Below, piece after piece: positions 7,215 through 13,796 of a stretch of DNA of 13,796 nucleotides (within the stretch, counting starts at the first letter, position 1; each line of letters opens with the position of its first letter). The translations under genes and the position numbers were made by a program. The notes beneath the pieces are model-generated. The model saw only the letters and a list, made by a program, of their open reading frames with translations. It had not been told where the DNA came from and ran no database searches. The DNA lies in the NCBI GenBank assembly GCA_014239895.1, contig JAAZXZ010000053.1:1-13796 (forward strand). Direction: 5' to 3'. Source of the DNA: Flavobacteriaceae bacterium. Its GTDB lineage: Bacteria > Bacteroidota > Bacteroidia > Flavobacteriales > Flavobacteriaceae.

Positions 7215-8603
7215 ATGAGGCTATACAGATTAATAATAATATTGAGTTTTTTATTTGTATCACTAAATGTTAGTTCACAAATTAATGAAGATGATATTAA
7301 TTCATTATCCATTTTTAGTGAGTATGTAAAGGCAAAAAATTATGATGCTGCTTATCAGCCTTGGATGGAGCTTAGGGAAAGAAATCCAAAATTCAATAGT
7401 GCAATATTTGTATATGGAGAAAGAATCCTAAAACATATGATTAAGAATTCTGCTGGAGATCAAAAGGTTGATTATATAAATGATTTGGTAAAACTTTGGG
7501 ATGAAAAAAGAAACAATTTTCCTAAAAAAACACCACTTGGAGATGTAATGGCAAAATCTGCACAGCTTCTTTACGATTATATGAGTGAGTTAAATATGAC
7601 TAAATCTGATGTATATAATAAGTTTGATAGCGCATTTATAACAGATTCAAAAACATTTAACAATCCAAAAAACTTATATACATACTTTAAATTGATTGTT
7701 ATGCTTTATGATGAGCAACTAAAATCTGCTGAAGAACTCTTTACTAAATATGATGAAATTTCTGAGAAAGTAGAAAGAGAAATTAAGAATTATACTAATA
7801 AGGTTAACAAGTTTGTATCTGAAGATATTTCAGAATCTCAAGTTGAGCTATCTCAAAAAGATGAAAGAAAAGTTAAATCATATAACAGTTTTTTAAAGGC
7901 ATATGATCAAATTTCTAAAGGAATGCAAATTGATCTTGGAGATAGAGCAAATTGTGTCAATTTGATCCCATTATATGAGAAGAACTATGAAGAAAAGAAA
8001 AATGATGGAATTTGGCTTCAAAGAGCTTTGAATAGATTATTTAACAAGGAATGTGTTGATTCGGAGCTTTTTGTTAAAATTCTACAGCAGAAAAATACGT
8101 TAGAGCCAGATGCATCTACTTCTTATTATTTAGGAATTATTAAAGACAAAGAGGGTAAGTCAGCTGAGGCTCTTGCATATTACAATCAAGCAATTGATTT
8201 AGAGAATGACGGCTATGAAAAAGCCAAGATTTTATTTAGAATTGCAACAAAATTTAAAAAGGATGGCTTGTTTTCTAGAGCTAGATCATATTATGTAAAA
8301 GCACTTAGGTTTAACCCATCTATGGGAAAATGTTATTTAGCTATTGCTGATATGTATTCTAAGAGTGCAAAAAATTGTGGATCTGACAACTTTACGCAAA
8401 GAGCTGTTTATTGGTTAGCCTCGAAAGAAGCACTCAAGGCAGGCAGGGTTGATAGTAAACTAAAAAAAGCAGCTAATCAGAGTTCAAGAAATTATTTAGC
8501 AAAAGCTCCACAAAAAAGTGAAATATTTTCTTCAGGAAGAGAAGGTGAAATAATTAGAGTAGGATGCTGGATAGGAAGATCTGTGAAAGTGCCTAAGCTA
8601 TAG
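7215..8603 (+). CDS. Exported tetratricopeptide-repeat protein upstream of lptC
   Basis: A 462-residue product with a signal peptide (MRLYRLIIILSFLFVSLNVSSQ) and no lipobox, so probably periplasmic or outer-membrane associated. The N-terminal part has an AAYQPWMELRERNPKF helix pair of TPR type. The middle (about 170-230) is charged and helical and may form a coiled coil. The clearest TPR units are at about residues 302-380: SYYLGIIKDKEGKSAEALAY, then KILFRIATKFKKDGLFSRAR, then a unit beginning PSMGKCYLAIADMYSKSA. The C-terminal tail (SGREGEIIRVGCWIGRSVKV) looks like a short beta segment. It starts 2 bp after the outer membrane protein gene and ends 3 bp before lptC, so a role in envelope assembly is plausible by context. 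No enzymatic motif is visible. Confidence 0.8.
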   Translation: MRLYRLIIILSFLFVSLNVSSQINEDDINSLSIFSEYVKAKNYDAAYQPWMELRERNPKFNSAIFVYGERILKHMIKNSAGDQKVDYINDLVKLWDEKRNNFPKKTPLGDVMAKSAQLLYDYMSELNMTKSDVYNKFDSAFITDSKTFNNPKNLYTYFKLIVMLYDEQLKSAEELFTKYDEISEKVEREIKNYTNKVNKFVSEDISESQVELSQKDERKVKSYNSFLKAYDQISKGMQIDLGDRANCVNLIPLYEKNYEEKKNDGIWLQRALNRLFNKECVDSELFVKILQQKNTLEPDASTSYYLGIIKDKEGKSAEALAYYNQAIDLENDGYEKAKILFRIATKFKKDGLFSRARSYYVKALRFNPSMGKCYLAIADMYSKSAKNCGSDNFTQRAVYWLASKEALKAGRVDSKLKKAANQSSRNYLAKAPQKSEIFSSGREGEIIRVGCWIGRSVKVPKL

Positions 8604-8606
8604 ATT

Positions 8607-9134
8607 TTGAAAACAATTAGTTTTATTATATCTTTTTTTTTATTGATTTCATGTGGTAATGATCTAGAAAATGTTATAGATATTACTTCAGAAAAATCCT
8701 CTATATCATCTGCTGTTAATATAAATACAGTTTACACTGATTCAGGACTTGTTAGTTCAATATTGAAAAGTCCAAAAATGTTCAATTTTACTAATATGGA
8801 TTTTCCATACTTTGAATTTCCTAACAAGGTTGAAATTACTGTATTTGATAAAAATAATAATAAGAGCATAATCACTGCAGATTATGCAATCTCATATTCT
8901 AATACCGATTTGATTGATTTAAGAAAAAATGTTGTTATCACAACCCATCTTAATGATACGCTAATAACTGATCAAATGTATTATAATAGAATAGAAGAGT
9001 GGTTGTTTACAAATTATCCCTTTCGATTTATTTCAGCTGATAAGGATATATACGGATCAGGATTTGATTCTGATAAAAGCTTTGAAAAAATTACTTTTTT
9101 AGATGTAAGCGGTTATGTAACTTTAGAAGAATAA
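8607..9134 (+). CDS. lptC: LPS export ABC transporter periplasmic lipoprotein LptC
   Basis: The 175-residue protein begins at TTG (8607-8609), three bases after the previous stop; this start supplies a lipoprotein signal with lipobox LISC (Cys16). The mature region has the LptC/YrbK beta-jellyroll pattern: VYTDSGLVSSILKSPKM, then a FPNKVEITVFD strand, SIITADYAI, DLIDLRKNVVI, DTLITDQMYYN, and IYGSGFDSD near the end. LptC is the single inner-membrane-anchored bridge that receives lipopolysaccharide from LptB2FG and passes it to LptA. Bacteroidota versions are commonly lipoproteins rather than having the transmembrane helix of E. coli LptC. No lptA or lptB is nearby; the neighbours are other envelope genes in the same operon. 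Confidence 0.9.
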   Translation: MKTISFIISFFLLISCGNDLENVIDITSEKSSISSAVNINTVYTDSGLVSSILKSPKMFNFTNMDFPYFEFPNKVEITVFDKNNNKSIITADYAISYSNTDLIDLRKNVVITTHLNDTLITDQMYYNRIEEWLFTNYPFRFISADKDIYGSGFDSDKSFEKITFLDVSGYVTLEE

Positions 9135-9150
9135 ATAACATTAAATATTT

Positions 9151-9585
9151 ATGGACAAAGATTTTAAAAAATATTTAGATTTTCATAGAACTAAAGGCGG
9201 AACAGGAAAAATATTTAACTTTAATCTTATTGAGTATAAAGAAGGGTTTCTAAAGTTAGGAGCAGAATTTACAGAGCAAACTCTTAATCCAAATAGAACT
9301 GTTCAAGGAGGTATGATGACTTCTTTATTAGATGATGTCACAAGTTTACTTGTGATTTATGAATCTAAAGGAGCTTTGTACCCTAATTCTACAAATCTTC
9401 ATAGCCTTCATCACAGGCCATTATTTGAAGGGAAAGTAATTGCTACAGCTAGCATTATTAAACAGGGAAAAAATATAGGAGCTATAAGAGGGGAATTATT
9501 TAATGCAGACGGCAAATTAGCAGCAACCCTTATGCATACTGTTGTATTGACTAAAGCTGATTTTCAATCACATATACCTAAATAA
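9151..9585 (+). CDS. PaaI-type hotdog-fold acyl-CoA thioesterase
   Basis: The 144-residue length and the motif order identify the PaaI/YdiI-like thioesterase family. NPNRTVQGGMMTSLLDD at residues 46-62 carries the Asn, the (H/Q)GG loop and the Asp of the active-site helix. It is followed by a central strand TNLHSLHHRPLFEG (81-94) and the strand pair VIATASIIKQGK / AIRGELFNADGKLAATLMHT. The position usually held by His before GG is Gln (Q52), a known variation. Such enzymes hydrolyse acyl- or aryl-CoA thioesters in the cytoplasm; the substrate cannot be read from the sequence. It lies 16 bp after lptC and 16 bp before a small membrane protein in one operon. ATG at 9151. Confidence 0.88.
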   Translation: MDKDFKKYLDFHRTKGGTGKIFNFNLIEYKEGFLKLGAEFTEQTLNPNRTVQGGMMTSLLDDVTSLLVIYESKGALYPNSTNLHSLHHRPLFEGKVIATASIIKQGKNIGAIRGELFNADGKLAATLMHTVVLTKADFQSHIPK

Positions 9586-9601
9586 TTATTAAATTTATGT
9601 T

Positions 9602-9793
9602 ATGAAATTATTAGGTTTTTTTAAATATGCTTATCTAGGGTTTTTTGTATTATTTTTTATAGAATTTCTTTTAAATTTTAAAAGTGATTTTAATAAGTCA
9701 ATAGTTTTCTTACTTCTTTCAATCTTATCAGTTGTAGTATATTGGTTTAGAAATAAATATCAAAAGAGATTTAAAGATAGAGGTAAATTATAA
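9602..9793 (+). CDS. Small two-helix membrane protein
   Basis: A 63-residue product with two hydrophobic segments, about residues 7-25 (YAYLGFFVLFFIEFLLNF) and 32-49 (SIVFLLLSILSVVVYWF), ending in a basic tail NKYQKRFKDRGK. The positive tail suggests that the C-terminus is cytoplasmic. The intervening loop (KSDFNK) is only a few residues, so it is likely a helical hairpin in the inner membrane. A small membrane protein of this kind between lptC and the CNNM gene is a common arrangement in flavobacteria. It sits 6 bp before the CNNM/CorC gene. It is real by context and by its hydrophobic pattern, but no function is known. Confidence 0.75.
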   Translation: MKLLGFFKYAYLGFFVLFFIEFLLNFKSDFNKSIVFLLLSILSVVVYWFRNKYQKRFKDRGKL

Positions 9794-9799
9794 TTTCTT

Positions 9800-11032
9800 A
9801 TGTCTGAGATACCAATCATAATTATTTCCCTTATTTTTTCTGCTTTTTTTTCTGGTATGGAAATAGCCTATGTCTCCAGTAATAAGATTTCTATTGAAAT
9901 TGAAAAAAAGAAAACAGGGTTTATTTCTTCAATAATTAAAATTCTAACAAAGAAACCTTCAAAATTTATTACCACTATGCTTATAGGCAATAACATTGCA
10001 TTGGTAATATATGGATTTACAATGGGTGCATTATTAACTAGAGAATTTGATCTAAATCTAATTAATCAAACACTTGTTTCAACATTTATTATTCTTATTA
10101 CTGCAGAATTTTTACCAAAAGTATTTTTTCAGATTTACTCACTGAAGTTTTTTAAAATCTTTATACTACCTGCTTATTTTTTCTATATAGTTTTTTATTT
10201 CGTTTCTGATTTTGTTATATGGATTTCTGATATCTTTTTAAAGATATTTTTCAAATCAAAGGGTGATAACAAACAAATGCTCTTTTCAAAAGATGAATTA
10301 GGACATTATATTAATGAACAAATGGATGCAGTTGAAAAGGATCAAGAGATTGATAGTGAAGTTCAAATTTTTCAAAATGCATTGGACTTTTCAGAGTTAA
10401 AATCAAGGGATGTAATGATTCCTAGAATTGAATTAGTAGCAGTTGAAATACATGATTACATTTCTAACTTAAAATCCCTATTTATTTCCTCTGGTTATTC
10501 TAGAATATTGATTTACAAAAGTACAATTGACGATGTTTTAGGGTATGCACATTCATCCGATTTATTTAATAAGCCAAAAACGATCAAATCAATATTAATG
10601 CCAGTTGAATTTATTCCTGAGGCAATGCTTATTAAGGATGTATTAAATTTATTAACTGCCAAACGAAGAACTATAGCAATAGTTTTAGATGAATATGGGG
10701 GTACATCAGGAATGATAACTATTGAAGATATAGTTGAAGAACTTTTTGGAGAAATTGATGATGAATTTGATAATAATGAATTAATTGAGAGAAAGGTGTC
10801 TGATAATGAATATGAGTTTTCTGCTAGAATTGAGGTAGATTATCTTAACGAGAATTACAAATTACACTTGCCAGTAAGTGAGGAATATGAAACCTTAGGT
10901 GGATTAATTGTAAACAGTACTGAGGAAATTCCTACAATAAAACAGGAAATTAGAGTAGGTAATTTTTTGTTTAAGATTCTAGATGTTTCTAATACTAGAA
11001 TAAATCTAGTTTCTCTAAAGATAGATGTCTAA
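9800..11032 (+). CDS. CNNM/CorC family membrane protein (DUF21-CBS-CorC_HlyC; 'hemolysin family')
   Basis: A 410-residue inner-membrane protein with the standard three-part layout. Residues 1-150 form the DUF21/CNNM membrane domain, with FFSGMEIAY (16-24), LIGNN (61-65) and AEFLPK (102-107) and about four hydrophobic segments. Residues about 200-325 hold a CBS pair, from RDVMIPRIELVAVE to IAIVLDEYGGTSGMITIEDIV and the acidic EELFGEIDDEFD. Residues about 338-408 form the CorC_HlyC domain, with YETLGGLIV. Bacterial CorC/CNNM proteins export Mg2+ and are gated by ATP-Mg2+ binding to the CBS pair; 'hemolysin' is a historical label. It is related to flavobacterial GldE, but the gene context here is not the gliding locus. 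The start ATG lies 6 bp after the preceding gene. Confidence 0.9.
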   Translation: MSEIPIIIISLIFSAFFSGMEIAYVSSNKISIEIEKKKTGFISSIIKILTKKPSKFITTMLIGNNIALVIYGFTMGALLTREFDLNLINQTLVSTFIILITAEFLPKVFFQIYSLKFFKIFILPAYFFYIVFYFVSDFVIWISDIFLKIFFKSKGDNKQMLFSKDELGHYINEQMDAVEKDQEIDSEVQIFQNALDFSELKSRDVMIPRIELVAVEIHDYISNLKSLFISSGYSRILIYKSTIDDVLGYAHSSDLFNKPKTIKSILMPVEFIPEAMLIKDVLNLLTAKRRTIAIVLDEYGGTSGMITIEDIVEELFGEIDDEFDNNELIERKVSDNEYEFSARIEVDYLNENYKLHLPVSEEYETLGGLIVNSTEEIPTIKQEIRVGNFLFKILDVSNTRINLVSLKIDV

Positions 11033-11057
11033 GTTTTCATAATTAACAATAAAATAC

Positions 11058-11065
11058 TACTTTTG
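11058..11065 (+). promoter_or_regulatory. Possible -7 element before the PpiD-like gene
   Basis: TACTTTTG matches the Bacteroidota -7 consensus TAnnTTTG and lies 26 bases before the ATG at 11092, inside the only sizeable gap (59 bp) of the operon. No TTG is found at the expected distance upstream, so it may be weak or a chance match. If real, ppiD could be transcribed separately from the upstream genes. Confidence 0.3.
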
Positions 11066-11091
11066 GCCACTATATTTAAAATTAATTTTAA

Positions 11092-13242
11092 ATGGCAATT
11101 TTAAATCAAATACGACAAAGATCATTGTTTCTAATATTAGTTATTGCAATGGCATTATTCTCTTTTGTATTAGCGGATGTAATAAGAAATGCTAGTGGAT
11201 CTTCTCTGCCAGATCAAAATATTATTGCAACAATTAATGGTATTGAGATGGAAAGAGAAGATTTTATGAAAAAAGTTGAAAATTTAGAACGCCAAAATAG
11301 AGGTTCAGGAACAAATGTTCAATCTATGAATACAGTTTGGGATATTGAATTGAGAAAATCGGTATTAGCCTCTGAATTTGATAAACTAGGAATTACTGTT
11401 GAAAGAGATTTAATGAGAGACTTATTAAAAAACAATTTATTGTCATTTGATGAATTTAAAGACTCTCAGGGTGAATTTGATCAAAGAAAATTAAATGAAT
11501 TTATATCTAACTTAAAAGAAATATCTCCTGAGACAATGGATTTACAGGGAGCTCAAGTTAATTATGAATCTTGGAACAATTATGAATCAAATATTGCATC
11601 TTCTGGACTTGAAAAAATATATTTTGATTTGATAAGATCAGCAATCAATTCTACTGTTTTTGAAGGAAAAACCCAATACAATTATGAGAATGACAATGTT
11701 GATTTAAAATATATAAAAATCCCATTTTCAACTATAGCTGACTCATTAGTAAAGGTCACAAAATCTGATGTAAAAAAATACATGAAGAAAAATGAGAATG
11801 ATTATCAGGTTAAGGCTTCTAGAAATTTAATATATGTGAAGTTTCAAGAAAACCCATCTAAATATGATGAAAAGCAAATTGAGAATCAACTCACAGAATT
11901 ACTAAATGATCGTGAAGAATTTGATTTTGAATCTAAAACGAATAAAAAAATATTAGGGTTTAAAAATACTAGAGATAATGAGGAATTTTTAAATCTAAAT
12001 TCTGCCATTAAACTATATGATTCCTATGTTTTTGAGAATTCTTTTTCAAAAGAAATGGCTCCTATAATTTATTCTTTAAATAAGGGTGAAGTATATGGCC
12101 CATATAAAGAAGGAGAGTTTATAAAGATTACAAAATTAGTAGACACTAAAAGAATCCCTGATTCTGTTAAGGTTAGACATATATTAATTCCTTATAGTGG
12201 GTCTTTAAGAAGTGATCCTAATGAAACCACAACAGAAGAGCAGGCTAAGAAAAGAGCAGATAGTATATACAGAATTGTTCTAAGAAGACCTAGCAAATTT
12301 AAAAGCCTATTATCATTGTCTTCTGACGTAGCTAGTAATGAAAATGATGGTGAAATTGAATTTTCATATATAGATGGATTTGCTCCTGAGTTTAGAGATT
12401 TTTCTTTTGAAAATAGAGTTGGTAAAATATCAGTTGTTGAAACTGATTTTGGGTTTCATATTATTGAAATCTTGTCTCAATCTAAAACAAAAAATGCTGT
12501 TAAAGTTGCAAATTTAGGTCTTAAAGTTGAAGCCTCTGAACGAACCATAGACAGCATCTTTAATGTTACTTCAAAATTTGAAATAGCAACTGAAAAATCT
12601 AATTTTAGAGACGTAGCAAGCGAATTTAACTATAAGGTTAATCCTGTTAACAACATTAGGGAACTAAATGAAAATATTCCTGGTGTAGGCTCTCAAAGAG
12701 CAATAGTAAGATGGGCTTATAATCCTGATACAAATCTTGATGATATAAGACGATTTAATTTACAAAATGGGGGCTACTTAGTTGCAATGCTGACTTCAAT
12801 TAATCCTGAAGGATTAATGTCAATTGATAAAGCATCTATTACAGCTATTCCTAAAATTAGAAATGAAAAGAAGGCAAAAATGATTATGGATAAGATAAAA
12901 GGTAGATCTCTTGATGATATCTCATCCAGTCAGAACCAAACAATTCAAACTGCCCTGGCAGTTAATATGAAAAACCCTGTTCTTTCAGGCACTGGTAATG
13001 AACCAAATGTTGTTGGATATGCTTTTGGAATAGATGAAGGAGTAACATCGAAGGGTATTATTGGAAATAACGGAGTTTTCTATGTAAAAGTTGATAGGAT
13101 AAAGTATGCCAATGTAATGAGCAATTATCAAAATTATACGAATTTTTTAAACTCAATAACTCTAGGTTCATATAATTCTAAGGTTTATGAGGCTCTTTTA
13201 GAATCTGCTGAAATCGAAGATAATAGGCACTTGTTTTACTAA
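11092..13242 (+). CDS. PpiD/SurA-like membrane-anchored peptidylprolyl isomerase (periplasmic foldase)
   Basis: A 716-residue protein of the Bacteroidota PpiD type. The N-terminus MAILNQIRQRSLFLILVIAM is followed by an uncleaved transmembrane helix (about 12-32) that anchors it in the inner membrane with the bulk in the periplasm. Residues about 38-200 form a SurA_N-like helical chaperone domain (IATINGIEMEREDFMKKVEN). A parvulin (PpiC) domain spans about 361-460, with VRHILIPYSG at the start and VVETDFGFHIIEI at the end. The centre of that domain, normally GG-LGWF, reads DGEIEFSYIDGF here, so isomerase activity may be weak or lost; E. coli PpiD is itself an inactive isomerase that acts as a chaperone. 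The C-terminal about 250 residues are a lineage-type extension. The likely role is folding of outer membrane proteins, fitting the envelope genes upstream. Confidence 0.87.
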   Translation: MAILNQIRQRSLFLILVIAMALFSFVLADVIRNASGSSLPDQNIIATINGIEMEREDFMKKVENLERQNRGSGTNVQSMNTVWDIELRKSVLASEFDKLGITVERDLMRDLLKNNLLSFDEFKDSQGEFDQRKLNEFISNLKEISPETMDLQGAQVNYESWNNYESNIASSGLEKIYFDLIRSAINSTVFEGKTQYNYENDNVDLKYIKIPFSTIADSLVKVTKSDVKKYMKKNENDYQVKASRNLIYVKFQENPSKYDEKQIENQLTELLNDREEFDFESKTNKKILGFKNTRDNEEFLNLNSAIKLYDSYVFENSFSKEMAPIIYSLNKGEVYGPYKEGEFIKITKLVDTKRIPDSVKVRHILIPYSGSLRSDPNETTTEEQAKKRADSIYRIVLRRPSKFKSLLSLSSDVASNENDGEIEFSYIDGFAPEFRDFSFENRVGKISVVETDFGFHIIEILSQSKTKNAVKVANLGLKVEASERTIDSIFNVTSKFEIATEKSNFRDVASEFNYKVNPVNNIRELNENIPGVGSQRAIVRWAYNPDTNLDDIRRFNLQNGGYLVAMLTSINPEGLMSIDKASITAIPKIRNEKKAKMIMDKIKGRSLDDISSSQNQTIQTALAVNMKNPVLSGTGNEPNVVGYAFGIDEGVTSKGIIGNNGVFYVKVDRIKYANVMSNYQNYTNFLNSITLGSYNSKVYEALLESAEIEDNRHLFY

Positions 13243-13243
13243 C

Positions 13244-13796
13244 CTAGTATACAAGATCTTTATAAGGAATAATTTTTTCATATCCTTTATTGCTAAAATA
13301 ACTCATATTTGATTTATTTCCCGTTACAAGCATGAAGTCTCCACCCCAAGCACCAAGACTTTTAATAACACCTGACTTGTAATCACTAAATAGTCTCTTT
13401 TTTATTGGCTCTATATTTATGGTATTTGATATAATTTCTTCATGTGCTACAATTAATTTTTCAAATTCATTTAATGTATTTGATTTCATTATAGATAAAC
13501 TTATTGAGTTGATTTTTTCTATAACATTGTTTATATCATTAGACATGGATCTATAACTTTCTATTGCCTCTGACGTATTTTGTTTATGACCTAGATAGAT
13601 AAAAAATAAATTTTCTTTAAATGATGGATTAAAATCAACATCTTTTATTATTCTGCCATTTTTATTCTTTACATATGTTATAGGATTAATTTTATTACAA
13701 CATGCAATATCGTATCCACTACCCTTAAATGTTAAATCGAGTAAATCGTAGGGATCAATTTTTGCCCACATTGATAAATTATTAATTAAAGTAGAA
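13244..13796 (-). CDS. GYDIA-family GHMP kinase (5' partial)
   Basis: The frame stays open through the right window edge: codons for STLINNLS precede the ATG at 13769-13771, so that ATG is internal. The edge lies about where the phosphate-binding GLGSSS loop of GHMP kinases would be; STLINNL would follow it directly. The visible part has DPYDLLDLTF then GSGYDIACC, the motif that names this Bacteroidota branch and corresponds to GSGxDxA (catalytic Asp) in GHMP kinases. Further on come a helical C-terminal half, a KSLGAWGGDFMLVTG stretch equivalent to motif 3 (GAGGGG-type glycine loop), and a C-terminal PYKDLVY. GHMP kinases phosphorylate small alcohols such as mevalonate, homoserine or galactose. 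For this branch a mevalonate-pathway kinase is plausible but is an inference. The stop lies one base from the ppiD stop. Confidence 0.86.
   Translation of the reverse strand, partial: STLINNLSMWAKIDPYDLLDLTFKGSGYDIACCNKINPITYVKNKNGRIIKDVDFNPSFKENLFFIYLGHKQNTSEAIESYRSMSNDINNVIEKINSISLSIMKSNTLNEFEKLIVAHEEIISNTINIEPIKKRLFSDYKSGVIKSLGAWGGDFMLVTGNKSNMSYFSNKGYEKIIPYKDLVY

Noticed and set aside
9800..11032. CNNM-type protein considered as the gliding protein GldE
   Set aside because: Domain layout is shared with GldE, but no gliding gene such as gldD is adjacent and the position before ppiD fits the general CorC/'hemolysin' paralogue.
13243..13270. Imperfect inverted repeat around AAGATCTT near the ppiD/GHMP kinase junction as a bidirectional terminator
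   Set aside because: The stem is short and AT-rich with a bulge and has no following T run on the plus strand; it lies within the kinase coding sequence and is likely chance.

Overview
This window looks like a piece of a Bacteroidota chromosome, most likely a marine member of the Flavobacteriia. The DNA is very AT-rich and the genes are packed tightly. Shine-Dalgarno sites are essentially absent. The tRNA gene has a textbook Bacteroidota promoter (TTG, 20 bases, TATATTTG). The gene set also fits: a clustered type III pantothenate kinase, LptC lipoprotein, CNNM/CorC protein, PpiD-like foldase and 'GYDIA' GHMP kinase. I see no mobile element, CRISPR array, phage gene or rRNA, and no stretch above about 100 bases without a gene.

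Left part (1-4212). The end of a nitronate monooxygenase-like flavin oxidoreductase runs into a convergent SLC13/DASS anion transporter; their stop codons share the same TTAA. The transporter is divergent from an OprO/OprP-like porin across 78 bp, which could make an outer- plus inner-membrane anion uptake pair. A secreted TPR protein follows the porin and converges on a small lipoprotein, again through a shared TTAA stop.

Middle (4213-5176). On the minus strand a tRNA-Phe(GAA) with its own promoter and a strong intrinsic terminator is followed by a TMEM164/YwaF-type membrane protein and then by the lipoprotein. The tRNA is divergent from coaX.

Right part (5177-13242). An almost gapless plus-strand operon runs coaX, FadL-like outer membrane protein, TPR protein, lptC, PaaI-type thioesterase, two-helix membrane protein, CNNM/CorC protein. 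After 59 bp, possibly with its own promoter, comes the PpiD-like periplasmic foldase. Two of these genes appear to start with TTG. The operon joins cofactor synthesis (first step to CoA) with envelope building: LPS export (LptC), outer membrane protein folding (PpiD) and two poorly known exported proteins (the OMP and the TPR protein). A convergent GYDIA-type GHMP kinase, cut by the window end at its phosphate-binding loop, closes the window.

Overall this is mainly ordinary chromosomal housekeeping sequence. The items most worth a second look are the TMEM164-like/lipoprotein pair, the uncharacterised members of the lptC cluster, and the repeated tail-to-tail stop-codon sharing.
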